The translations under genes and the position numbers were made by a program. A stretch of 16,647 nucleotides of DNA, taken from assembly GCA_002345215.1 (NCBI GenBank), contig DDVH01000017.1, forward strand, positions 1-16,647, in the 5' to 3' direction. The notes under the pieces were generated by a model, which was given only the letters and a program-made list of their open reading frames with translations, searched no databases and was not told the DNA's origin. Shown piece by piece: positions 6,881 through 13,482 of this stretch (positions are counted from its first letter, which is position 1; the number at the start of each line of letters is the position of its first letter). The DNA is from Anaerolineales bacterium UBA2317. Lineage in GTDB: Bacteria > Chloroflexota > Anaerolineae > Anaerolineales > Villigracilaceae.

Positions 6881-7121
6881 CATTCAGAAGTAGTAAGCGA
6901 TCTCATGTTGATAGAGAAGGAAGTCAATGGCTGGAAGCTTCCACAACAAAAAATTGCCGAAGTCGTCTGATTTTCATTGCTGAAGAAAATTGATAATTAC
7001 CATTTACCAATTACTAGACCAGCACGGGATAGCCCGTTACAGCGAAATCAAGCGCGTTGAGTAATCAACGAATTGAGGTGGTACCACGGAGATAATACTT
7101 CGTCCTCTTTTGGATGAGGTA
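6881..7121 (+). ncRNA. T-box leader RNA, valine-specific
   Basis: The T-box sequence AATTGAGGTGGTACCACGG lies at about 7071-7089. Stem I begins CATTCAGA and returns as TCTGA at 6966-6970. AGTAGTAA sits on the 5' side of the specifier loop and GAAGTCG on the 3' side, giving GTC (Val) at 6962-6964. The apical part shows AGAGAAGGAAG and GGCTGGAAGC, the usual motifs that contact the tRNA elbow. Hairpins ACGGG/CCCGT (7024-7037) and CGTTGA/TCAACG (7055-7070) follow. Uncharged tRNA-Val should stabilise the antiterminator and allow valS transcription. The specifier agrees with the downstream valyl-tRNA synthetase. Confidence 0.93.
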
Positions 7122-7130
7122 TTTTTGTTT
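7096..7130 (+). terminator. T-box-controlled intrinsic terminator
   Basis: TACTTCGTCC (7096-7105) pairs with GGATGAGGTA (7112-7121) through ten pairs, two of them G-U, around loop TCTTTT. It is followed by TTTTTGTTT. It lies directly behind the T-box sequence, as expected for a transcriptional T-box. Confidence 0.9.
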
Positions 7131-7216
7131 AAGTCTAAAAAGTCGAATAAGTCTAAATGGTCTAACTAGTCAAGACCATTTAGACCTTTCAGACTAATAA
7201 GACTAGTAAGATTAAC
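7131..7216 (+). repeat. 9-bp-periodic hairpin repeat, copy B (between terminator and valS)
   Basis: A perfect 13-bp inverted repeat (7151-7163 with 7173-7185, 9-base loop) is flanked by further units of about nine bases with a GTCT core on the left and AGAC on the right. It shares GTCTAAATRGTCTRAC and GACTWGTAAGAYTAAC with the element at 1150-1225. It ends just before the valS ribosome binding site and lies downstream of the T-box terminator, so it is part of the read-through mRNA only. Confidence 0.85.
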
Positions 7217-7228
7217 TAAGGAGTTCGA

Positions 7229-9919
7229 ATGACCAAAAAAGAATTACCAAAAGCGTACGATTTCAAATCCACAGAATCTCGCATCTATGCTATGTGGGAG
7301 GCGGGCGGATTCTTCAAACCGCACAATGACCCCAACAATAAAAACTTTGACCCGAACGTCAAACCATTTGTCATTTCGATTCCGCCGCCAAATGTGACGG
7401 GCGAATTGCATATTGGTCACGCCATGTTTGTCAGTGTGGAAGATTTGATGATTCGTTATCATCGCATGAAAGGTTATTCTGCATTGTGGGTGCCCGGCAC
7501 AGACCATGCAGGTATCGCCACACAACTCATGGTGGAAAAAGATTTGCTCAAAAATGAAGAAGTGACTCGTGAAGAACTTGGACGTGATGAATTTATCAAA
7601 CGTACATGGGAATGGAAAAAGAAATATGGAAGCATCATCACCACTCAGATTCGTAGACTTGGTGCATCTTGTGATTGGGATAGAGAACGCTTCACACTTG
7701 ATGAAGGCTTGAGTGCCGCTGTTCGAGAGGCTTTTGTGCGCCTGTACGAAAAAGGACTCATCTATCGCGGACCCCGTTTGATTAACTGGTCACCTGGGCT
7801 TAAGACTGCTGTATCAGATTTGGAAGTGGAATATAGTGAAGAAGATGTGCAGTTGTATTATTTCAAATATATGCTCAAAGATTCGGATGAATTTATTCCG
7901 GTTGCAACCATTCGACCTGAAACCATTTTAGGCGATACTGCTGTAGCTGTTCACCCAGAAGATGAACGCTATAAAAAATATATTGGCAAAACAGTGATTG
8001 TGCCGATATTGAATCGTGAAATCCCTGTGATTGGTGATGATTATGTCAGCATGGAATTTGGAACGGGTGCATTAAAAATCACGCCTGGGCATGATCCAAA
8101 TGATTATGCCATTGCACAACGACATAACTTGCCAATCATTTCGGTTTTGGATGTTGAGGCGAAGGTCAATGCCAACGGAGGCAAATACCAAAATCAAGAT
8201 AGGTTTGAAGCGCGAAAAAATATGTGGGCTGATATGAAAGCCGCGAATCTAACTATCAAAACAGAAAATTATCGCACCACGATTCCACGTTCACAACGCG
8301 GCGGAGAAATTGTCGAGCCGATGATTTCGGAACAATGGTTTGTAAAAATGGAATCACTTGCCAGTGCTGGGCTCGATGCAGTGCGTAATGAAAAAATAAA
8401 AATTGTGCCAGAACGTTTTGAAAAAACATATTTCAATTGGCTTGAAAATATAAAAGATTGGTGTATCAGCCGCCAGTTATGGTGGGGGCATCGCATTCCT
8501 GTTTGGTATTGTGATGATGGACACATGACCGTGACTCGTGAAGACCCAACACAATGTGCTACATGTGGTTCAAAAAATATTCGTCAAGATGATGATGTGT
8601 TGGATACTTGGTTTTCATCAGGCTTATGGCCCTTTTCAACTTTGGGTTGGCCGGGACAAACACCAGACTTAACATATTTTTATCCAACTTCTTATATGGA
8701 AACGGGTTACGATATTTTATTTTTCTGGGTGGCGCGCATGATTATGATGGGGCTTGAATTTACAAACGAAGCACCATTTCATACTGTCTATTTGCATGGG
8801 CTTGTGCGTGATGAGCAAGGACGAAAGATGTCTAAGACCACAGGCAATGTGATTGACCCATTAATCGTCATGGATGAATTCGGCACAGATGCGCTTCGCT
8901 TCACGCTTCTAGTTGGTTCTACACCTGGAAATGATACCAACGTTGGAGTTAAGAAAGTTGAATCGAATCGTAATTTTGCAAATAAAATTTGGAACGTCGG
9001 TAAGTTTGTGATTTCAGCAATTGACTCATTAGACGATAGACCGAAGACGGTAAATGGCCAAAAAACACTTGCTGATTCATGGATTGAAGCAAAATTACAA
9101 AAATTGATTCGCAACGTGGAACGTCAATTCCAAAACTTCCAATATGGTCAAGCTGGCGGAGAAATTTATGAATTTATCTGGTCAGACTTTGCGGATTGGT
9201 ATGTTGAAATTGCCAAAGAACAGATGAAGAGAGAAGATACTCGATATTCGACTGTCGAAACATTAGCTCGCGTATTTGATACTTCATTACGATTGCTTCA
9301 TCCTTTCACGCCGTTTGTGACCGAAGAAATTTGGGGGCACTTACATTCTGCTTTACGTGAATCTTCATTGAAAGATATTTGCAAAGATTGGCCCCAAGCA
9401 TTGATTGTCGCCAAATTCCCAGAACCAACTGAAGAAGAATCTTGGGAAGCAAAATCAATTGCAGATTTTGAATTGATTCAAGAACTCGTGCGTTCGATTC
9501 GTAACTTGCGTGCTGAAAAAGGAATCGCTCCATCTAAAAAACTTTCAGCAATAATTTCTGCAAGTGACAAAACAGACCTAATCAAAAACCAATCACAAAT
9601 TATCACCTCTCTTTCGGGCTTAGACCATTCACTATTCACTATTCACGAATCGCTGAAAGAAAAGCCACAAGATTCCACTGCACTTATCGTTGGCTCCATT
9701 GAAATTTATCTGCCTTTAGCAGGCATGGTAGATGTAGCCAATGAAAAAGCCCGCCTTGAAAAAGAACTCAAAGAAGCGGAATCACATATTCAACGTTTAG
9801 AAAATCTTTTGAATAGTGATTTCGCCAACAAAGCCCCTGCGGCATTAGTCCAAAAAGAGAAAGATAAATTAGCAAGTTACAAAGATACGGCTGAAAAAAT
9901 CAAAGCGCAATTGAAATAA
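7229..9919 (+). CDS. valS: Valyl-tRNA synthetase
   Basis: The 896-residue class I synthetase charges tRNA-Val in the cytoplasm. The catalytic signature PPPNVTGELHIGHA has HIGH at residues 61-64, and the second signature KMSKT starts at about 533 within GRKMSKTTGNVIDP. The editing (CP1) domain carries TIRPETILGDTAVAVHPED at about 230. A Cys-rich insert (CDDGHMTVTREDPTQCATCG) resembles the zinc-binding element of this family. After the anticodon-binding domain, the C-terminus (about 825-896) is the charged coiled coil typical of ValRS that grips the tRNA. Length and order are normal, with no frameshift. AAGGAG lies five bases before the ATG. Expression is controlled by the upstream T-box leader with a valine specifier. 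Confidence 0.97.
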   Translation: MTKKELPKAYDFKSTESRIYAMWEAGGFFKPHNDPNNKNFDPNVKPFVISIPPPNVTGELHIGHAMFVSVEDLMIRYHRMKGYSALWVPGTDHAGIATQLMVEKDLLKNEEVTREELGRDEFIKRTWEWKKKYGSIITTQIRRLGASCDWDRERFTLDEGLSAAVREAFVRLYEKGLIYRGPRLINWSPGLKTAVSDLEVEYSEEDVQLYYFKYMLKDSDEFIPVATIRPETILGDTAVAVHPEDERYKKYIGKTVIVPILNREIPVIGDDYVSMEFGTGALKITPGHDPNDYAIAQRHNLPIISVLDVEAKVNANGGKYQNQDRFEARKNMWADMKAANLTIKTENYRTTIPRSQRGGEIVEPMISEQWFVKMESLASAGLDAVRNEKIKIVPERFEKTYFNWLENIKDWCISRQLWWGHRIPVWYCDDGHMTVTREDPTQCATCGSKNIRQDDDVLDTWFSSGLWPFSTLGWPGQTPDLTYFYPTSYMETGYDILFFWVARMIMMGLEFTNEAPFHTVYLHGLVRDEQGRKMSKTTGNVIDPLIVMDEFGTDALRFTLLVGSTPGNDTNVGVKKVESNRNFANKIWNVGKFVISAIDSLDDRPKTVNGQKTLADSWIEAKLQKLIRNVERQFQNFQYGQAGGEIYEFIWSDFADWYVEIAKEQMKREDTRYSTVETLARVFDTSLRLLHPFTPFVTEEIWGHLHSALRESSLKDICKDWPQALIVAKFPEPTEEESWEAKSIADFELIQELVRSIRNLRAEKGIAPSKKLSAIISASDKTDLIKNQSQIITSLSGLDHSLFTIHESLKEKPQDSTALIVGSIEIYLPLAGMVDVANEKARLEKELKEAESHIQRLENLLNSDFANKAPAALVQKEKDKLASYKDTAEKIKAQLK

Positions 9920-9922
9920 ACC

Positions 9923-9950
9923 GTAAGGGCGGACGGCCGTCCGCCCTTAC
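9923..9950. repeat. 28-bp perfect palindrome after valS
   Basis: The half-site GTAAGGGCGGACGG is followed immediately by its exact reverse complement. It starts three bases after the valS stop and ends eight bases before the GGAGG of the next gene. It is much richer in G+C than the surroundings. It has the same length and the same GTARGGGCG half-site opening as the palindrome at 11464-11491. There is no T-run on the valS strand. Confidence 0.9.
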
Positions 9951-9967
9951 AAAATTTGGAGGCAATC

Positions 9968-10471
9968 ATGTTCAAACCCGAAATCAAAATCCGCCGCGCC
10001 GAACCTTCTGATGCAGAAGCGATGCGAAAGATATTTGAATCGCCAAAGGTGATTTACGGCACGCTTCAACTTCCATTTCCATCTACAGAAAATTGGCGTA
10101 AACGACTCGCCGAACCTACTGATGGCGCATTTAACCTAATTGCATTTGTAAATGATGATGCAGTCGGGCAATCGGGTTTATACACGTTTCCGCATACTCC
10201 ACGCCGCAGACATGTCGGTCAAATTGGCATGGGCGTTCGTGATGATTGGCAAGGCAAAGGTGTTGGCTCCGCACTTATGCAAGCCATGATTGACCTCGCC
10301 GATAAATGGTTAAATCTTTCGCGCCTTGAACTCGAAGTGTATACAGATAATGAAGCCGCGATACATTTATATAAAAAATTTGGTTTTGTCATTGAAGGCA
10401 CACATTATCAATTCGCATATCGTGATGGTCATTTTATAGATGTCCATGCTATGGCGCGTTTAAGAAAGTAA
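9968..10471 (+). CDS. yhhY: YhhY/AaaT-like L-amino acid N-acetyltransferase (GNAT)
   Basis: This 167-residue GNAT protein aligns by eye along its whole length with E. coli YhhY (AaaT). It has IRRAEPSDAEAMRKIFESPKV, GTLQLPFPSTENWRKRLAEP, PRRRHVGQIGMGVRDDWQGKGVGSALM (acetyl-CoA P-loop QGKGVGSA), and DKWLNLSRLELEVYTDNEAAI. It ends LYKKFGFVIEGTHYQFAYRDG and MARLRK. YhhY acetylates the amino group of several L-amino acids such as Phe and Met. The ATG at 9968 is preferred over a TTG at 9956, because GGAGG lies five bases before it and the TTG overlaps that site. It follows valS after a palindrome and may be partly co-transcribed with it. Its stop is two bases from the stop of the convergent protease gene. 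Confidence 0.85.
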   Translation: MFKPEIKIRRAEPSDAEAMRKIFESPKVIYGTLQLPFPSTENWRKRLAEPTDGAFNLIAFVNDDAVGQSGLYTFPHTPRRRHVGQIGMGVRDDWQGKGVGSALMQAMIDLADKWLNLSRLELEVYTDNEAAIHLYKKFGFVIEGTHYQFAYRDGHFIDVHAMARLRK

Positions 10472-10473
10472 AG

Positions 10474-11097
10474 TTATTTTTTAGTCAAAGATTGGACTGT
10501 TAATATACGTTGTTTGATTTCCGGATGAAAATTAAAGAAGGTTTTATTTATAGAAGATATAAATATATTTTTTCGATTATCTTCTTTCTCAAGAACGGTC
10601 TCAATTTTTGAAAAACATTGAGTGAACTCTTCTATAGAAACGTTAGCTTTAAGAATCGCAAATTTATCTGCTCTGATTTCTTCATTGCGTGAAATATATC
10701 CAAGATATAGCAAAAAAAGCATTAATGAAAATGAGTTGTAGAAAAAATCTTTCATGGATAAACATAGCAAAGAAATAATTATACATATAGAAGAAATGGC
10801 TATGCATATGAAGGAAATCCAAAATAATTTTACAAAGTGGCTTTTTAAGACAATATGACCTAATTCATGTGCTACGATAACTAGAATATCATTTGTTATA
10901 AATTTTATATTCTTATGTTCATTAAAAAAACCTCTTGATAACACGATGATTTTTGAATTGTGTATTGGTGCTTGTGCTAAAAGTTTTGAGGTATCTTCAA
11001 TTTTTATTTTAATTGTAGAATCAAACTTATTTATTAAGTTATTCACTTCCTTGGGTATTACTATTCCATACTCGATTGGGTCTTTAAGTTTATTCAT
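10474..11097 (-). CDS. M48-like membrane zinc metalloprotease
   Basis: The predicted protein has 207 residues. The zinc motif HELGH (HExxH) is at 77-81, inside ILVIVAHELGHIVLKSHF. It is followed by two hydrophobic segments at about 91-114 and 121-135, then RNEEIRADKFA at about 138-147. The Glu there could be the third zinc ligand, with the downstream Asp typical of M48 enzymes. It is shorter than HtpX or Ste24 and lacks their N-terminal membrane segments, so it is a minimal M48/M56-like protein with unknown substrate. The start at 11097 is chosen because an upstream ATG at 11178 would run through the FMN riboswitch promoter and add a non-conserved tail. Its DNA is markedly richer in A+T than the neighbouring genes, which suggests acquisition. 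It converges with yhhY. Confidence 0.78.
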   Translation of the reverse strand: MNKLKDPIEYGIVIPKEVNNLINKFDSTIKIKIEDTSKLLAQAPIHNSKIIVLSRGFFNEHKNIKFITNDILVIVAHELGHIVLKSHFVKLFWISFICIAISSICIIISLLCLSMKDFFYNSFSLMLFLLYLGYISRNEEIRADKFAILKANVSIEEFTQCFSKIETVLEKEDNRKNIFISSINKTFFNFHPEIKQRILTVQSLTKK

Positions 11098-11151
11098 TTT
11101 AAGTTTATTATAAACTTTGAATATGAAAACTGATCTGGTGCAAATTAGTTT

Positions 11152-11159
11152 GGTATAAT
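11152..11159 (+). promoter_or_regulatory. Extended -10 promoter for the FMN riboswitch operon
   Basis: TGGTATAAT (ending 11159) is an exact extended -10 match. The predicted start near 11166 is just ahead of the aptamer. No convincing -35 is visible 17 bases upstream. Confidence 0.65.
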
Positions 11160-11172
11160 TTTTACAACTTAA

Positions 11173-11318
11173 TAACAACCTTCGGGGCAGGGTGCAATTC
11201 CCGATCGGTGGTATAGCCCACGAGCCTGTTTAGGTAACGCTTTCCTCATTGGGAAAACGGGCATGATTCGGTTCAATTCCGAAGCCGACAGTAAAAGTCT
11301 GGATAGAAGAAGGTAACA
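11173..11318 (+). ncRNA. FMN riboswitch (RFN element)
   Basis: The conserved segments are almost textbook: CCTTCGGGGCAGGGTGCAAT, TCCCGATCGGTGGTATAGCCC, CACGAGCC, GGTTCAATTCCGAAGCCGAC, AGTAAAAGTCTGGAT and AGAAGAAGG. The closing helix P1 pairs CAACCTTC at the 5' side with GAAGGT near 11309-11314. FMN binding normally shuts off riboflavin synthesis or import genes. Here the element precedes an ABC importer, which identifies that transporter as a riboflavin/flavin uptake system. Confidence 0.95.
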
Positions 11319-11319
11319 A

Positions 11320-11404
11320 GACTCTCACGAGTCTGATTTGACGTATCCCCGAAAATGATTCCTGTTTTCGGGTTTTATTTTCTTAGGATACATCGCCTCA
11401 GACT
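11320..11404 (+). terminator. FMN riboswitch expression platform with proximal terminator
   Basis: CCCGAAAA (11348-11355) pairs with TTTTCGGG (11365-11372), followed by TTTTATTTTC, a plausible intrinsic terminator. It is enclosed by a longer imperfect helix between 11330-11348 (AGTCTGA...GTATCC) and 11386-11404 (GGATAC...TCAGACT). A short GACTC/GAGTC hairpin (11320-11333) competes for the 5' arm of that helix. Mutually exclusive pairings are therefore available for switching. Confidence 0.7.
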
Positions 11405-11424
11405 TAACGCCAGCCTGTTTCCAC

Positions 11425-11460
11425 GCCTCGAACATTATCTTTGTTTGAGGCTTTTTTGTT
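11425..11460 (+). terminator. Distal terminator ahead of the riboflavin transporter operon
   Basis: GCCTCGAAC (11425-11433) pairs with GTTTGAGGC (11443-11451), nine pairs including one G-U, followed directly by TTTTTTGTTT. The same right arm can pair equally well with GCCTCAGAC at 11395-11403, which would disarm the terminator. It is a second stop signal in the FMN riboswitch leader. Between it and the permease lies only the 28-bp palindrome. Confidence 0.78.
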
Positions 11461-11463
11461 TAT

Positions 11464-11491
11464 GTAGGGGCGAGGCATGCCTCGCCCCTAC
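11464..11491. repeat. 28-bp perfect palindrome before the permease gene
   Basis: The half-site GTAGGGGCGAGGCA is followed immediately by its exact reverse complement. It is G+C rich in an A+T-rich region and of the same type as 9923-9950. It ends nine bases before the ATG at 11501, leaving no Shine-Dalgarno sequence. An in-frame ATG lies inside the palindrome at 11477. Confidence 0.9.
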
Positions 11492-11500
11492 GAAAAAATT

Positions 11501-12253
11501 ATGAAAACATCTTTATCTCGCTTACTCGGATTACTTTCCATCTTATTATTCATCCCACTATGGGAGTTGATTGTCCGCGCCAGTGACTTGCCTAAATTTA
11601 TTTTGCCATCTCCCGCAGATGTATGGACTCGTTTCATAAAAGCATTAAATGACGGAAGTTTGATTTATCACACCAGTATTACATTTATTGAAGTTTTACT
11701 TGGTTTATTACTAGGCACTTTATTTGCAACAATTGTTGGATACATGCTTGCAAAATCAAAAACGCTTGAAAAAATATTATCGCCTTATTTAGTAGCAAGC
11801 CAGGCGATTCCGATTGTAGCCATTGCTCCACTTTTAGTCATTTGGCTTGGAGATGGGATTCTTTCTAAAGTTGTTATCTGTGCATTGATTGTATTTTTTC
11901 CAGTCTTAATCAACACCATTGTTGGAGTTCGCGCAGTATCCGCACCTTTATATGATTTGATGAATTCATTACGAGCCAATCGTTTTCAAATTTTATTCAA
12001 ACTTGAAATCCCTGCTTCGTTACCAGTTCTGCTCGGAGGATTAAGAATTGGCGCCACACTTTCAGTCATTGGTGCAATTGTCGGGGAATTAGTAGATGCA
12101 GAACAAGGTTTGGGATTTTTATTACAACTCGGTGATTTTCAATACGACACGTCTATGGTGTTTGTGGCTGTGTTTATGTTGATTGTGTTGGCTTTGCTTT
12201 TATATGGCATAGTCACATTGTTGGAGAGAAGATTTTTGAAATGGATGAAATAA
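11501..12253 (+). CDS. ribX: RibX-like permease of a riboflavin ABC importer
   Basis: This 250-residue membrane protein belongs to the SsuC/TauC/ThiX permease family, with about six hydrophobic segments. LPSPADVWTRFIKAL occurs near the N-terminus. The coupling (EAA-type) loop is at about 150-180 (SLRANRFQILFKLEIPASLPVLLGGLRIG), followed by SVIGAIVGELVDAEQGLGFLL. It is the first gene behind the FMN riboswitch. RibXY systems of this family are known from Chloroflexota as riboflavin importers under FMN control, and this context is the main reason for the call. Without the riboswitch it would read as a thiamin-precursor or sulfonate permease. The ATG at 11501 is chosen over one at 11477 that lies inside a palindrome. 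No Shine-Dalgarno sequence is visible for either. Confidence 0.83.
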   Translation: MKTSLSRLLGLLSILLFIPLWELIVRASDLPKFILPSPADVWTRFIKALNDGSLIYHTSITFIEVLLGLLLGTLFATIVGYMLAKSKTLEKILSPYLVASQAIPIVAIAPLLVIWLGDGILSKVVICALIVFFPVLINTIVGVRAVSAPLYDLMNSLRANRFQILFKLEIPASLPVLLGGLRIGATLSVIGAIVGELVDAEQGLGFLLQLGDFQYDTSMVFVAVFMLIVLALLLYGIVTLLERRFLKWMK

Positions 12254-12260
12254 AAACTCG

Positions 12261-12301
12261 TTGGTCGAGTAGGCGGTGTTTGTCCGCCGTATCGAGACCA
12301 A
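12261..12301. repeat. Palindromic repeat unit 1 between ribX and ribY
   Basis: The ends TTGGTC and GACCAA pair, and an inner GGCGG pairs with CCGCC around TGTTTGT, giving a stable hairpin. The unit reads GGTCGAGTAG ... GTATCGAGACC. The same sequence ends recur inverted in the unit at 12343-12390. Confidence 0.8.
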
Positions 12302-12342
12302 CAATTGAAAGTGATTAAAAAATAAAAAGTAAATACAAAATT

Positions 12343-12390
12343 GATGGTCTCGATACGATTTCGGCTGTCGCCTCAATCTACTCGACCATC
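12343..12390. repeat. Palindromic repeat unit 2, inverted relative to unit 1
   Basis: GATGGTC pairs with GACCATC at the ends. On the opposite strand the unit reads TGGTCGAGTAG ... GTATCGAGACCA, matching the ends of unit 1, while the centre differs. The two units face each other across about 41 A+T-rich bases. They can fold separately or as one long hairpin, the layout of REP/BIME-type elements. The ribY ribosome binding site lies just beyond it and is left free. Confidence 0.8.
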
Positions 12391-12411
12391 GGAGTTATAA
12401 AAGGAGACTCT

Positions 12412-13395
12412 ATGTACAAAAAAATATTTTCACTCATGCTCGGGTTAATGATTCTGTTGACTGCTTGTAGCAGTTCCCAAGTCACGAATGAAGCGGATGA
12501 GTTTCAAAAAATCAAATTGCCGATGGGTTATATCCCCAACATTCAATACGCGCCATTTTATGTCGCAGTGGATAAAGGTTATTTTGCGAATGAAGGAATC
12601 GAAATCGAATTTGATTATTCGTTTGAAACCGATGGTGTTGCATTAGTGGGTGCGGGTGAGTTGCCGTTTGCGGTGGCTTCGGGTGAGCAAGTGTTGTTGG
12701 CGCGCACGCAAGATTTGCCAGTGGTGTATGCGTTTGCTTGGTATCAACAATTTCCAATTTCGGTGATTACTGCTGTTGAATTAAATGTAAACGAACCGCG
12801 TGATTTGCGCGATGATACGATTGGTTTGCCAGGTTTGTTTGGCGCGAATTACATAGGCGTGCAAGCTATGTTGTTTGCGGATGAAGTGAACCCAGCCACG
12901 GATGTGACCTTCAATGCAATTGGATTCAATCAAGTGGAATCTTTTGCGAGTGGTCAGAGTGATATTGTGGTTGTTTACACTGCCAATGAACCGATTGTTT
13001 TAAGTTCGCAAGGTTTTGAATTTAATGAATTGCGCGTGGCAGATTATGTGCAATTGATTGCAAATGGAATTGTGACCAATGAAGAAACGATTGCGAATAA
13101 CCCTGATTTGATTCGTGCGTTTGCAAATGCGTTTGCAAAAGGCATTGCAGATACGATTTCGAATCCAGAAGAAGCGTATGAAATCAGTTTGAAGTTTGTT
13201 GAAAATTTGAAAGACCAGGATAAAGATGTGCAAATGCAAGTGTTGACGACATCGATTGAATTTTGGGAAGCGGAACGAATTGGTTTTTCTGATTCGCAAG
13301 CTTGGGAAAATATGAATGAGTTATTGGTGAAAATGGAATTAATTCCTGAGCCAATTGATTTGGGTCAAGCATTTACGAATGAGTTTGTACCTTAA
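12412..13395 (+). CDS. ribY: RibY-like substrate-binding lipoprotein (NMT1/THI5-like)
   Basis: The 327-residue protein starts with a lipoprotein signal whose lipobox LTAC ends at Cys19. The mature part opens with KIKLPMGYIPNIQYAPFYVAVDKGYFANEGIEIEF, the classic NMT1/THI5-like start, followed by LVGAGELPFAVASGEQVLLAR. It is the extracellular, membrane-anchored ligand receptor of the importer. Homologues bind pyrimidine precursors of thiamin, but in RibXY systems the ligand is riboflavin, and the FMN riboswitch upstream favours that. AAGGAG lies seven bases before the ATG. It is separated from ribX by 158 bases filled with two inverted repeat units, which may uncouple its expression from ribX. 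The downstream gene is the matching ATPase. Confidence 0.85.
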   Translation: MYKKIFSLMLGLMILLTACSSSQVTNEADEFQKIKLPMGYIPNIQYAPFYVAVDKGYFANEGIEIEFDYSFETDGVALVGAGELPFAVASGEQVLLARTQDLPVVYAFAWYQQFPISVITAVELNVNEPRDLRDDTIGLPGLFGANYIGVQAMLFADEVNPATDVTFNAIGFNQVESFASGQSDIVVVYTANEPIVLSSQGFEFNELRVADYVQLIANGIVTNEETIANNPDLIRAFANAFAKGIADTISNPEEAYEISLKFVENLKDQDKDVQMQVLTTSIEFWEAERIGFSDSQAWENMNELLVKMELIPEPIDLGQAFTNEFVP

Positions 13396-13403
13396 TTCTT
13401 AAA

Positions 13404-13470
13404 CACGAAGTACACAAAGGTCACTAAGGTTTGAAGACTTAAAAACTTTGTGTACTTCGTGTCCTTAGTG
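13404..13470 (+). repeat. 9-bp-periodic hairpin repeat between ribY and the ATPase gene
   Basis: A perfect 16-bp inverted repeat (CACGAAGTACACAAAG at 13404-13419 with 13446-13461) has a 26-base loop. The left side is three 9-base units with core CACnAAG. A second pairing, CACTAAGG (13422-13429) with CCTTAGTG (13463-13470), crosses the first and so cannot form in a simple nested fold with it. It is followed by TTTAATTTTTTTATG, where the ATG is the start of the ATPase. Confidence 0.85.
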
Positions 13471-13482
13471 TTTAATTTTTTT

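Noticed and set aside
7244..9533. Minus-strand open frames under valS
   Set aside because: They are shadows of the valS coding sequence, with unnatural composition (Cys/His/Arg-rich).
9923..9950. valS terminator
   Set aside because: The hairpin is strong but no T-run follows on the plus strand, and the same palindrome family occurs elsewhere before a gene, so it is treated as a repeat.
11098..11178. Longer M48 protease start at 11178
   Set aside because: It would cover the extended -10 promoter and the first bases of the FMN aptamer, and the added residues look like translated non-coding DNA.
11477..11500. Earlier ATG start for ribX
   Set aside because: The ATG is inside a perfect palindrome found elsewhere as a repeat, and the extra residues are translated repeat. 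The next ATG (11501) begins a normal permease N-terminus.
12261..12390. Insertion sequence or transposon with terminal inverted repeats
   Set aside because: The inner segment is only about 40 bases and non-coding, with no transposase and no visible target duplication. It is better described as paired REP-like units.
13450..13482. GTG start for the transporter ATPase
   Set aside because: It lies in the right arm of the inverted repeat, and the added hydrophobic residues are not part of ABC ATPases.
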